From positions 227,330,490 through 227,394,489 of the forward strand of contig NC_090319.1 in NCBI RefSeq assembly GCF_040869045.1: DNA of 64,000 bases, given 5' to 3'. This document shows, piece after piece, positions 32,101-42,193 of this stretch. The number at the start of each line of letters is the position of its first letter. Position 1 is the stretch's first letter. The notes below the pieces were generated by a model. The model saw nothing but the letters and a program-made list of their open reading frames with translations, did not search any database and had not been told where the DNA came from. A program made the translations under genes and the position numbers. This DNA is from Eurosta solidaginis (taxonomy: Eukaryota; Arthropoda; Insecta; Diptera; Tephritidae).

Positions 32101-33517
32101 TTAGTCCTGTGGTTCTTTTAGCGTTAAAGCTATTTTGATTATTATTATAATTGTTATTATGGAGTAACGAATTATGTCTCCTTTGGCAATGTGAGCAGCT
32201 GTATTTGCTCGGACAATTCTGTAGCGAATGAGTACTAGATAAGCAGTTTGTACAGAGTTTTTTGGTTGGTTATTTCTCTCATTTACTGACAAGTTTTTAA
32301 ATTTCTCGCAAGATCTTATTACATGACCTCCATTGCACAGTTCGCATGACGGATATCTTCGTTGTTCTGACGTGAACGACTGGTTTCTATTGAAACTCTT
32401 ATTGTTTGAATTATAATTATTAGCTTGGGGTTTAAAAAAGCTTTCGGTTTGCATTTGTTGCATATTTTTCGGCTTTGTTGCTTTATTATCTACCCGTTCT
32501 GCGATTTCGAACTGGGTGGTGAGAAAATCTTTCATTTGTTGCCACGTTGGGCATTTTTTTCGGGATGAGAGAGATTGCTCCCATAAAATTAATGATTTTT
32601 CTGGTAGTGTGGCAGCACAAATATTTACCAGAATGGGGTCCCAGTTTTTAGTGGGAATATTTTGGGTTGCTAGAACAGATAAACAGTTTGTAACTGTTGC
32701 TTGTAATTTAAGAAATTCCTCACTTGTTTCTTTTTGAATTTTTGGCACATTTTTAATGTGGTTATCTGTTTATCAACCAACACTCGTTCATTTTCATATC
32801 TACTCTTTAACGCTTCCCAAGCCAGATTAAAATTGTCGTCATTAAGTGCGAATTGTTTTACTATAGACGCTGCTTGACCTTTGGTTTTATTTCTTAAATG
32901 GTATAATTTTTGGGCTTGGGATAACTTTGGGTGGTTTATATATACGGCTGTAAACATGTCCCGGAAGGACGGCCATTGTTCATAACCCCCATGATATACT
33001 TCGGTATCACATGCTGGCACTTTAAGATATATGCCTGAACTTGTTTCGTTATTTTGTATTTGGGGCAGCTCTACTCGTTGAGGTGGAGTAGGTGCAGTAA
33101 CCGGCTTTAGAAGTTTGAGTTGATCGGAGATCATAGCCTTTGTTTCTTCGTATCTGTCTAAGCAGTTTTCGTATTTTGAATACGCCGAGTCTTTAAAATT
33201 GTCAGGTAAATCTGAATCGTCGGTTTCGATAATTGCGTCATACGCAGATTGGAGTCGTGTCCAAAATCTTTCAAGCGATTTTTCTTTTACCTCGAGAACC
33301 GATTCCGTGTTTTCTCTATAGGTAATGAGGAGAATCTAGTGCAGTATTTTATGACACTGTCACTTTCTGCAATGAATTTTGCAGCTGAAAAATCTTTGGC
33401 TTTTTTGGCTTTTGAACCCTGTTTTGCGCGTGTAGCGTCTGCAGGGGTACCTTGGGGTTTTTCTTCATCACCCATTTTTGGTGGAATTAAAAGAGGCGTT
33501 TTAGGGTCAGTTGACAT
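32101..33517 (-). pseudogene. BEL2 gag
   Basis: The start at ATG 33517 (MSTDPKTPLLIPPKM) is followed by a break near 33287-33290. The capsid-like part (33134-32670) has EVYHGGYEQWPSFRDMF and WEALKSRYENERVLVD. The next frame (32748-32101) holds QQMKDFLTTQFEIAERV and the zinc cluster CELCNGGHVIRSC. A second cysteine set follows in other frames. The start codon lies only 13 bases from the RTE insertion target, so the RTE separates gag from its leader. Confidence 0.8.
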
Positions 33518-33529
33518 TTATTGTCGAAA

Positions 33530-33543
33530 TAAATTTAAAGATG
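33530..33543. repeat. 14 bp target site duplication of the RTE, left copy
   Basis: taaatttaaagatg occurs here and again at 36961-36974, bordering the RTE element. Confidence 0.9.
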
Positions 33544-36500
33544 GAGGGTGGGGCCGTGTGTAGAAGTCCACGAAAGTGGGGAAAGCTTCTGACCGCCATT
33601 CACCTGGGAATGGCCAGAGCGATTCTTTTGCATGCGGTTCAAGCAGCTCACTACTGCCGGTCGCTTGCGGCCAAGTATCCTCTGGGTAGCCGCTAAACAC
33701 CCGTTTAGCGGTGAGCTAATGTGAGAAGGCGACAACCTGGCTAGGCCACTCTGACATAATCGGTTTAAGGGCTAGCCGGGGGAGATTTCATCGGCAGCGT
33801 CTGTACACCTCTAGGTGCGGCTGCAAGCGGGCGTCTGTCTTGGAGCAAGCGGCTCGCTATATAAACGTGCCAATTAATATTTTCACCCCCGCTGAGCGGG
33901 TTGTGCGCTGGGCTTGGGACCCGTCACGTAAAACCATACTCCAATGAAATATAACAACAAGCCTCGGATAAATACACTCTCTATTGATAACGACCATGGC
34001 AAACGTTTGAAGGACAATGAATTGAGGGCATGCACCTGGAACGTCCGCTCCCTGAATGGGATTGGTGCAGATGCCCGGCTGGTTGATGTCCTCGTCAAAG
34101 CAAAATCTGACATCACCGCCATCCAAGAAATGCGTTGGACGAAGCAAGGAAGAAAGAAGATCAAAAATTGTGACATATATTGGAGTGGCCATGCGAATAA
34201 GCGCAGTTTCGGCGTCGGATTCGTGGTGGGAGAGAGACTTTGTCGCCAAGTGCTGGCGTTCACGCCTGTGGACGAGCGTCTCGCCGCTATTCGAATAAAA
34301 GCAAAATTTTTTAATATATCATTCATCTGCGCCCATGCGCCGACAGAGGAGAAAGACGATCAGGTGAAAGACACTTTTTATGAACGATTAGAACGCACAT
34401 ACGAGCGCTGCCCCCGTCATGATATAAAAGTCGTGCTTGGCGACTTTAACGCCAGGGTGGGCAAAGAAGGTGTTTTTGGCCCTACAGTCGGAAAGTTCAG
34501 CCTACACAATGAAACTTCTCCTAACGGACTGAGGCTGATTGACTTTGCCGGTGCTCGAAACATGGTCATATCAAGCACGAGGTTCATGCATAAAAAGATA
34601 CATCAAGCTACATGGCTGTCTCCTGATCGAAATACTCGCAATCAGATCGATCACGTTGTGATAGACGGACGACATGCCTCCAGTGTTTTAGATGTGCGAA
34701 CGATCCGAGGACCTAACATCGATTCGGACCATTATCTCGTTGCAGCCAAAATACGCACCCGCCTCAACGCGGCTAAAATCAAGGAACAAAAAACACAAGG
34801 AAAGCTAGACGTCGAAAAGCTTCAATCACAACAGACTGCCAATGATTTCGCAACTCGACTCTCACACCTGCTCTCTGAGGGCACAACTCATCCTGAAGGA
34901 ATACAGGAGCAGTGGGAGCATATCTCCAAAGCACTTCATACTGCCGCCGAGGAAAAAATTGGTTACCGGCGGCCACGAAAAAACAACTGGTATGATGAAG
35001 AATGCCGCGTTGCAACCGAAAGAAAAGACGCTGCCTACAGGGCTACGTTAAAAGCGTGCGCGACAAGAGGAGTGTGTGAACGCTATCGTGAGTTGAAAAG
35101 GGAAGCGAGACGCCTTTTCAGGAAGAAAAAAGCAGAAGCAGAAAGGCGTGAGTGCGAGGAGCTTGAGCTGCTAGCCACCAGGAATAACGCCCGAAAATTC
35201 TACCAAAAAATACGGCGACAGACGGAAGGTTTTAAGACCGGGGCAAACTCCTGTAGGAATGAAAACGGCGACCTTGTAACTGATGTCCAGAGAGTGCTTA
35301 GATTATGGAGGGAACACTTCTCTGCTCTCCTAAATGGAGGCAGCAATTCACCGCGCAGAGATGAAGAACCCGATCCCGCAATCGATGATGATGGAATATA
35401 TGTCCCCCCGCCCGATTATGACGAAGTTAGAATAGCAATAACCAGATTGAAAAACAACAAGGCCGTGGGCGCTGATGGATTGCCTGCGGAGCTATTCAAG
35501 TTCGGCGGCGAGGAGTTGGTAAGGCGCATGCAGCAGCTTCTTAGCAAAATATGGGCGGACGAAAGCATGCCCGACGGTTGGAATCTAAGTGTTCTTTGCC
35601 CAGTCCACAAGAAGGGGGATACTGCAAAATGCACCAACTATCGTGGAATCAGCCTTCTTAATATCGCATATAAGGTCCTTTCAAGTGTATTGTGCGAAAG
35701 ATTGAAGCCCACCGTGAACCGGCTGATTGGACCTTATCAGTGCGGCTTCAGACCTGGTAAATCTACCATCGACCAGATTTTCACAATGCGCCAAATCTTG
35801 GAAAAAACCCGTGAAAAGAGAATCGACACACATCACCTCTTCGTCGATTTTAAAGCCGCCTTCGACAGCACGAAAAGGAGCTGCCTATATGCCGCTATGT
35901 CTGAATTTGGTTTCCCCGCAAAACTTATACGGCTGTGCAAAATGACGTTGAGCAACACCATCAGCTCAGTCAGAATTGGGAAGGACCTCTCCGAGCCGTT
36001 CGAAACTAAACGAGGTTTCAGACAGGGTGACCCCCTATCGTGCGATTTCTTTAATTTGATGCTGGAGAAAATTATACTAGCTGCAGAACTTAACCGCACT
36101 GGAAAAATATACTATAAAAGCGTACAATTACTGGCATATGCTGATGACATTGATATCATCGGCCTAAACACCCGCGCTGTTAGTTCTGCTTACTCCAAGC
36201 TGGAAAAAGAAGCGGTAAAGATTGGTTTGATGGTGAATGAGGACAAAACGAAGTACCTGCTGTCATCGAGCAAAGAGTCAGCGCATATGCGCCTTGGCAA
36301 CCACGCTACTGTTGGCAGCCATAATTTCGAAATAGTAGAAGACTTCGTTTATTTGGGAACCAGCATCAACATTAGCAACAACATCAGCACTGAAATCCAG
36401 CGAAGAATCAATCTTGCCAATAAATGCTACTTTGGACTAGGTAGGCAATTGAAAAGTAAAGTCCTCTCTCGGCGAACGAAAATCATACTCTACAAGTCAC

Positions 36501-36960
36501 TTATCGTACCCGTCCTGCTATATGGGGCAGAAGCATGGACCATGACAACAGCAGATGAAGCGGCTTTGGGAGTGTTCGAGAGAAAAGTTCTTCGAAAGAT
36601 TTATGGACCTCTACGCGTTGGCGATGGCGAGTACCGAAGAAGATTTAATGATGAGCTGTACGAGCTATACGCAGACATCAACATAGTCCAGCGAATTAAA
36701 ACGCAGCGGCTGCGCTGGCTAGGCCATGTTATGCGAATGAAAGATGATGCTCCGGCCAGGAAAGTGTTTCTATCGGAACCCGCCTATGGAAGCAGAGGTA
36801 GAGGGCGGCCCCCACTCCGTTGGAAGGACCAGGTGGAAAACGATTTAAACTCCCTTGGTGTGACCAATTGGCGCCGGTTGGCGGAGCGAAGGAGCGACTG
36901 GCGCGCCTTGTTGGACGGCCATAACCGTTTAGACGGTTAAGCGCCAATTAAGTAAGTAAG
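33544..36960 (+). mobile_element. Full-length RTE-clade LINE
   Basis: A 3.4 kb element with a 400 bp 5' UTR, one ORF of 998 codons, a very short 3' UTR and a 3' end in agtaagtaagt, the short-repeat tail typical of RTE. A clean 14 bp target duplication flanks it. It inserted in the BEL2 leader in the opposite orientation. It appears complete and recent. A 5'-truncated relative lies at 59147-59875. Confidence 0.93.
33944..36940 (+). CDS. RTE ORF2-type protein: AP endonuclease and reverse transcriptase, intact
   Basis: 998 codons are open from ATG 33944 to TAA 36940. The endonuclease covers about residues 25-270: TWNVRSLN (~31), AIQEMRW (~62), LGDFNARVG (~165), QIDHVVID and SDHYLV (~261). A basic linker follows at about 290-430. 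RT covers about 490-790: NYRGISLLNIAYKVLS, QCGFRPGKSTIDQIF (~596), FVDFKAAFDS, GFRQGDPLSCDFFNLM and catalytic YADDIDIIG (~732). The C-terminal part has LYGAEAWT and LRWLGHVMRM. The endonuclease nicks the target and RT copies the element RNA onto it. No active-site change is visible. RTE elements often lack a separate ORF1, as here. Host gene predictions sometimes call such ORFs craniofacial development protein 2-like. Confidence 0.93.
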   Translation: MKYNNKPRINTLSIDNDHGKRLKDNELRACTWNVRSLNGIGADARLVDVLVKAKSDITAIQEMRWTKQGRKKIKNCDIYWSGHANKRSFGVGFVVGERLCRQVLAFTPVDERLAAIRIKAKFFNISFICAHAPTEEKDDQVKDTFYERLERTYERCPRHDIKVVLGDFNARVGKEGVFGPTVGKFSLHNETSPNGLRLIDFAGARNMVISSTRFMHKKIHQATWLSPDRNTRNQIDHVVIDGRHASSVLDVRTIRGPNIDSDHYLVAAKIRTRLNAAKIKEQKTQGKLDVEKLQSQQTANDFATRLSHLLSEGTTHPEGIQEQWEHISKALHTAAEEKIGYRRPRKNNWYDEECRVATERKDAAYRATLKACATRGVCERYRELKREARRLFRKKKAEAERRECEELELLATRNNARKFYQKIRRQTEGFKTGANSCRNENGDLVTDVQRVLRLWREHFSALLNGGSNSPRRDEEPDPAIDDDGIYVPPPDYDEVRIAITRLKNNKAVGADGLPAELFKFGGEELVRRMQQLLSKIWADESMPDGWNLSVLCPVHKKGDTAKCTNYRGISLLNIAYKVLSSVLCERLKPTVNRLIGPYQCGFRPGKSTIDQIFTMRQILEKTREKRIDTHHLFVDFKAAFDSTKRSCLYAAMSEFGFPAKLIRLCKMTLSNTISSVRIGKDLSEPFETKRGFRQGDPLSCDFFNLMLEKIILAAELNRTGKIYYKSVQLLAYADDIDIIGLNTRAVSSAYSKLEKEAVKIGLMVNEDKTKYLLSSSKESAHMRLGNHATVGSHNFEIVEDFVYLGTSINISNNISTEIQRRINLANKCYFGLGRQLKSKVLSRRTKIILYKSLIVPVLLYGAEAWTMTTADEAALGVFERKVLRKIYGPLRVGDGEYRRRFNDELYELYADINIVQRIKTQRLRWLGHVMRMKDDAPARKVFLSEPAYGSRGRGRPPLRWKDQVENDLNSLGVTNWRRLAERRSDWRALLDGHNRLDG

Positions 36961-36974
36961 TAAATTTAAAGATG
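36961..36974. repeat. 14 bp target site duplication of the RTE, right copy
   Basis: This is identical to 33530-33543. The BEL2 leader resumes after it (36975-37070), with nothing recognisable before the Tc1 element. Confidence 0.9.
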
Positions 36975-37072
36975 TATTAATAGGTTTCCTCTTTTTTCGC
37001 TTAAGAAGTTTTTTATTATTCGCGTTTTCGTTTATGGGGTTTTCAATAAGTTTGTATAGGTATATACACATA

Positions 37073-37290
37073 TGGTCATTAAAATAGGTACCCTGTACTT
37101 TTAAATCGTAAGTTTAAGGGCATTAAAAGGAACGTTTAAGGGCATTTTTGAAACTTTATTTTTTCACATGTGGCAACTTTGGTTCATTGTATATTGCAAG
37201 TCTCGTTATAATAAATTGCGTTATAAGCTTCATAGAGCCGTTTGTTTTCATAGGGTGTAATTTAACTTGGGCACTAAAATAGGTACTTCG
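37073..37290 (+). repeat. Tc1-like left inverted repeat with internal direct repeat
   Basis: The outer motif cattaaaataggtac (37078) and inner motif cactaaaataggtac (about 37270) are direct repeats. Such pairs are transposase binding sites in IR/DR-type Tc1 elements. Confidence 0.8.
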
Positions 37291-37391
37291 CGTATAACTT
37301 TTGCTTTTAACTAAGTAAGTAAGCGGAAAATATTTAGTGTGACGTTCAATAAAGAAAAATAAATAAAAATTACTGTATAATTCTTTAAATG

Positions 37392-38396
37392 ATGGGTCGT
37401 GCTCGGCATTGTAGTCTTGAGTAGCGAAGACTTGTTCTCAACCTTCGAAAACAGAATAAATCTTATAAATTTATCGCTGAATCACTAGGAAGGTCTAAAA
37501 ATTTTGTTGTAAATGCCCTTAAGCCCATAAAATCGACGGAACGAAGAGGTGGTAAAAAGAAAACTAGTCTCACTACTGACAATTTAATTGTAACTCTTGC
37601 CAAGCGGGATCCTTTTATGTCGTCAAAGGCTATTGTAGCAGAAATTAATAATGCAATATCAGCCAGAATTGTACGCCGTCGATTGTGCAACAGGAACTTC
37701 CAAGGCAGAGTAGCTCGAAAAGTGCCTTTGTTGCGAATTGCAAATTTAGGGAAGAGGAAATCTTTTGCTCAAGAGCACAGCAAATGGTGTGGACTAGAGG
37801 GTATTAAAAAATGGTATAATATTCTTTGGGGCGACGACACAAAAATAAATTTATTTGGAAACGATGCTGGCTGGAATGTAAGGCGTCATAAACGCAAAGA
37901 ATTCTCAGCGCGGTACACGAAAAAAACAGTTAAACACGGTGGCGGCAACATAATGATTTGGGGTTGCTTCTCTTGGTACGGAGTAGGCCCTATCCACCTA
38001 ATCTCGGATACAATGGATAAGTTTATGTACAGGAATATACTACAAGATGTGATGTTGCCCTTTGCTGAAGAAAACATGCCACTTCGATGGCTTTTTATGC
38101 AAGACAATGACCCTAAACACTCCTCAAGGCTAGTACGTGAATGGTTTTCCCAAAATATTGTAAGCGTTCTGGATTGGCCAAGCCAGTCACCTGATCTAAA
38201 TCCTATTGAAAACCTTTGGGGAGACTTAAAGAAGCGAATCGGGAAAGAAGCATTCAAAAACAAGACGGACTTATGGCAAAAAGTTAAAGAGTTGTGGTAT
38301 TCCACTCCCATAGAGACCTGCCGCAGGATTATCAGCTCTATGCCGAACCGAATGCAAAAAGTCATTGATAATAACGGTGGACACAGTGGTTATTGA
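37392..38396 (+). pseudogene. Tc1-like transposase, one early stop
   Basis: One frame of 335 codons runs from ATG 37392 to TGA 38396 and has a single internal stop, TAG at codon 11 (37422-37424). The N-terminal helix-turn-helix part includes KFIAESLGRSKNFVVNAL and the basic stretch TERRGGKKK. The catalytic DD34E triad is complete: WGDDTKINLF (~37830), MQDNDPKHSS (aspartate at 38103) and NPIENLWGDLKKRI (glutamate at 38208), with 34 residues between the last two. Use of the internal methionine at 37617 would give 259 residues without the DNA-binding domain. It is otherwise full length and well preserved. Confidence 0.9.
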
Positions 38397-38457
38397 TCAA
38401 GCTTGGAGGCTGAAAACATATTTTTAAAATAAATTCATTAAGTTTTGTAAAACTATT

Positions 38458-39190
38458 TGTCTAAGCTTTGGGCAATTGAGGGCGAGCAGTTTAATAAGAG
38501 TTATAAATGAGTAATTTTATGTGCTTGTAAGCGTATGAGTCGTGGCACAGTGGCTGACGTACCCGACCAAACGCCCGGGGTTGCGGGTTTAACTCCCACC
38601 AAGCATTCCTTTTTTTTTAATTTATAAATTATTATTATTAATGGACTGTATTGAGTTTATGGGGTTTTTGATTCAATGTATTCCATTTATTGAGTTGGGT
38701 AGTTTTAGTGTTATTGGTGTATTTAAGTCATGGGAGGATGCATAGCATCAGTACACCTTTATTTATTTAATTTGGGGGCGAGCACTGGGGGCTCTGAGGC
38801 TTCGCTCTACTGAGCCACCTCATCCTCTATTTGAAGAACCCTTTAAAATGTGATATGGAGGCGAGCACGGGACGATTCTGAGGTATTGGCACCCCATTTT
38901 CTACAAGAAAAACCTCTATTTATTTAATTTGGGGCGAGAGTTGGGCACTCTGAGGTTTCGCTCTAATGAGCCACCTCATCTTCTATTTGAAGAACCCCTT
39001 CAAAGTGTGATATGGAGGCGAGCACTGGGCTCTGATGTATTAGCACACCATCCGAAGAACCTCGATTTTAATTAAAAAACTCAAACTATGTCTTTAGAGT
39101 ATTTCACTAACCAGTTGAGAATTACAAGCACACTCAATGGCTACTGAAACAAACGAACGAAAAATGTTCATAGTTTAAGTCGCTTAAACA
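38458..39190 (-). repeat. Mini element LTR, left copy
   Basis: On the minus strand it begins TGTTTAAGCGACTTAAAC. It carries an opposite-strand tRNA-like pair of words, gtggcacagtgg (38542) and gggtttaactccc (38585), resembling Pol III A and B boxes. Blocks rich in ggggcgagcactggg and gagccacctcatc repeat inside it at about 38775-38830 and 38935-39030. Confidence 0.9.
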
Positions 39191-39262
39191 TACTCCCCCC
39201 TTAGACGGCTTAGTCGTCTAATGAAACTTCCATACGAGCCAGTGATCCGGCTCGAAGGACCA

Positions 39263-39996
39263 TGTCTAAGCTTTGGGCAATTGAGGGCGAGCAGTTTAAT
39301 AAGAGTTATAAATGAGTAATTTTATGTGCTTGTAAGCGTATGAGTCGTGGCACAGTGGCTGACGTACCCGACCAAACGCCCGGGGTTGCGGGTTCAACTC
39401 CCACCAAGCATTCCTTTTTTTTTAATTTATAAATTATTATTATTAATGGACTGTATTGAGTTTATGGGGTTTTTGATTCAATGTATTCCATTTATTGAGT
39501 TGGGTAGTTTTAGTGTTATTGGTGTATTTAAGTCATGGGAGGATGCATAGCATCAGTACACCTTTATTTATTTAATTTGGGGGCGAGCACTGGGGGGCTC
39601 TGAGGCTTCGCTCTACTGAGCCACCTCATCCTCTATTTGAAGAACCCTTTAAAATGTGATATGGAGGCGAGCACGGGACGATTCTGAGGTATTGGCACCC
39701 CATTTTCTACAAGAAAAACCTCTATTTATTTAATTTGGGGCGAGAGTTGGGCACTCTGAGGTTTCGCTCTAATGAGCCACCTCATCTTCTATTTGAAGAA
39801 CCCCTTCAAAGTGTGATATGGAGGCGAGCACTGGGCTCTGATGTATTAGCACACCATCCGAAGAACCTCGATTTTAATTAAAAAACTCAAACTATGTCTT
39901 TAGAGTATTTCACTAACCAGTTGAGAATTACAAGCACACTCAATGGCTACTGAAACAAACGAACGAAAAATGTTCATAGTTTAAGTCGCTTAAACA
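39263..39996 (-). repeat. Mini element LTR, right copy
   Basis: It is identical to the left LTR except for one extra g in a g run (about 39594) and ttcaact for tttaact in the B-box-like word (39389-39401). Confidence 0.9.
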
Positions 39997-40011
39997 CTAT
40001 TACTAAAACTA

Positions 40012-40221
40012 TTTAGTACCTATTTTAATGGCCACATGAAAATACCATTTTTGTTTATATTGACAATAGTGTAAACTTCAAAATATTTTTGAGTTATTAT
40101 TATTTACATTTGTCTTATTAGTCTGAAAATAAAAACATAACGGAATTGAAAATCTGTTACTATTCGCTTAAAAAATAATGAATTATTAGTACTCACATGG
40201 GAGTACCTATTTTAATGACCA
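40012..40221 (+). repeat. Tc1-like right inverted repeat
   Basis: The inner motif gtacctattttaatggcc (40015) and outer motif gtacctattttaatgacc (40202) mirror the left end. Confidence 0.8.
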
Positions 40222-40223
40222 TA

Positions 40224-41855
40224 TGTGTATATATAATACCTTTATTCTAAAAAAGTTTGTTGGGTTGCGCTTCAAGTAAGACCGGTTATTACCTTACTTA
40301 TATACATATATGTATGTTAGTCTATTAAGCTATTGCGGGGGTGGCTAAACACAAGTTAGTGTGTTTGTTTATTTGTATGCCTAGAACAATAGATAAATAT
40401 TAATTTTGTTTTGTTTTGGTTTTCTTTCCTTTAAATCAATGAACTGGTGATTTGGGTTTTTTATATTGCAGCTTTGTCACTGACCAAACGTTTATTTGTT
40501 TCTGCAAATCTTGCCCTTAATATGCTTTGTAATATATATGTATGTAAGTAATAAGTAGGTAAAGTAAATTGTGTTGGAAATGATTATTATTTTTCCTTTT
40601 TCTTGTGCCTACTGCTTATTTAGTTTACACAATCCTGCCTTTGTTTGACTTATGGATATGTTAAGAGACGCAAGCAGAGGGGGTATTGCGGGATAAATTT
40701 GCATGTGGAAACTTGAATGTTAATTTGTTTTTGTTTTATGGAAATTAAGTTGCGCTTAGCAACAAGAAAAATAAGCAGTAGATGGGTTTTTTCTTTTTTT
40801 TGGTGTTTTGTCCTTTATTATGGATCTATATTTGTATGATTTGTATATGGGCTCAATAGTTTATTTCACCGTGTTTAGATATAAGGTTGATCAAAATATG
40901 TATATTATGTTCTTTTTGGGTGCAAACAACGGGACGATAAATTTATATATGTATATGTAATATCGAAATATGTGATATGTATATATATAACATAATGCAA
41001 ATCCTACTTTTTGCTGCAATTAAGTTTTTATACTTATATATAGGTATATATATATTTTTTTTTTGTTAAGCAATCCTGCTTCAAGCTCTTTTTTTGAAAG
41101 GCGAAGGGGTATTGCGGGACAATATTGGCAAGTATATACTTGCAATATACTTGTCTTTTAGATTTGCTATTGTGCTGGCACAAGAAAATAAGCATTAGCC
41201 TTAGTGTATATTATTTAGTTTTGAGAATTTTTCTTTTTTCTTTTCTTTTTTCCACTAAGGCAATTCTATAACTGTTTAGATAACTTACCGCAATATATTA
41301 GGGGGTTAGAGTGGGTACCTGTGTTGTTGGTATTAGTTTTTTAAGTAAGTTATAGTGTAATTTTTTTTAAATTTTTTTTATGTTATAAATACACGCCAGG
41401 AATTATATTTACCCCTCAATTTAATTTTTTAAACGTTTAATAACAATTTTTAAAATATTGTGTTTTGCGGATTTTTAATCAAATTTTTTTTGTTTTTTTT
41501 TCACCCTAATGTGTATCCAGTTTCACTGTATGTGTATATATATATGTTTTATATGTTTTTGAGGTTTTGGCGCCCGTTCTTTTTTGTCTTATTTTATGTG
41601 ATTTTGTGATACTGCACGTATATTTTGTTTTTGTAATTATTGTGCACCGCGCCCGATCTTTTGATTTATTAATTTTTTATGTTCAATGTATGTATTTTAT
41701 GTATTTTATTTTTTTGTTAGTGCACTTGTAACTATTTTGCACTTGGGCTTTTGTATGATATTTTTGTTATTTATTTTTTTTGTGTGGACTGTATTGTCTC
41801 TTTTTGATAAATCTTGTTTTTTATTTTTGTTTTCACTGTCCATAGGTGCCTTTTT
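40224..41855 (-). repeat. BEL2 5' leader with degenerate ~400 bp repeats
   Basis: This is non-coding, T-rich DNA on the plus strand. The word ggtattgcggga occurs at about 40681 and 41108, with a weaker ctattgcgggggt at 40331. The first two are preceded by caatcctgc and followed, 100-130 bp on, by caagaaaa(a)taagca. This indicates a decayed tandem repeat. No ORF is supported. Confidence 0.6.
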
Positions 41856-41873
41856 TTACGGCTTGATGGACCA
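41856..41873 (-). promoter_or_regulatory. BEL2 primer-binding site
   Basis: Directly after the 5' LTR the minus strand reads tggtccatcaagccgtaa. It begins with TGG and resembles the site tggtccttcgagccgga of the mini element. Confidence 0.75.
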
Positions 41874-42188
41874 TAGATATTTTTTAGCCATATTTTGTCA
41901 CTGTTCACTCCACTGCACTCACCTCGAACAATCTTGGCGAAAATAAATAAAAAGAAGGGATTTTCAACTTTAATAAAGGTGTACAAAATTGTTTATTTGA
42001 ATTTGTTTTGCTGCGATGGTGCGAATCGACCGTAGCGTTCGAAATTTTACAAATTGTGAAAAATGTTCATATATGAATGTATAGGTGTGGTGTGACAATT
42101 TATGTGTGTGAATGTGTTAGTGTTAGTGTGTGGTGTGTTAAGTGGGCGGCAGGGTTGCACCTGCCAGTGTGCCACGCTCGTTTAGCCA
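41874..42188 (-). repeat. BEL2 5' LTR
   Basis: This is the partner of 27471-27791. The outer edge tttagcca is followed by the ggtgt target duplication and LINE-alpha coding sequence. Confidence 0.9.
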
Positions 42189-42193
42189 GGTGT

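Larger units (their letters stand above)
38458..39996 (-). mobile_element. TRIM-like mini LTR retrotransposon (BEL type)
   Basis: Two direct repeats of 733 and 734 bp flank only 72 bp. The repeats begin and end TG..CA, and a 5 bp duplication ctatt (38453-38457, 39997-40001) flanks the whole. On the minus strand the interior starts with tggtccttcgagccgga, a tRNA-type primer site, and ends with the purine run aaggggggagta. So all signals in cis are kept while every gene is gone. The two LTRs differ at only two positions I can find, so the insertion is recent. It would depend on proteins of a full BEL element. Confidence 0.9.
37073..40221 (+). mobile_element. Tc1-like DNA transposon with nested mini LTR element
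   Basis: The outer ends are tggtcattaaaataggta and its reverse complement, flanked by TA on both sides (37071-37072, 40222-40223). Each end also has an inner copy of the same motif about 190 bp inward (37270 and 40015), giving an IR/DR layout. Without the 1.54 kb insertion the element is about 1.6 kb, a normal Tc1 size. It lies in the BEL2 leader. Confidence 0.92.
27471..42188 (-). mobile_element. BEL2: BEL/Pao element with three nested insertions
   Basis: Both LTRs (27471-27791 and 41874-42188), a 5 bp target duplication ggtgt (27466-27470, 42189-42193), a primer site, a polypurine tract, gag, protease, RT, RNase H, integrase and an extra 3' ORF can all be placed. The span is 14.7 kb, of which an RTE (33544-36960) and a Tc1-like element (37073-40221) account for about 6.6 kb. 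Coding parts carry many stops and a large integrase deletion, so it cannot move by itself. It inserted into the last codons of LINE-alpha. Confidence 0.9.

Noticed and set aside
38530..38610. Functional tRNA gene
   Set aside because: A- and B-box words are present, but I cannot fold acceptor and T stems into a full cloverleaf, and the sequence is part of an LTR present twice.
41686..41946. Plus-strand frame rich in phenylalanine and leucine
   Set aside because: It arises from T-rich leader and LTR sequence of BEL2, with no domain.
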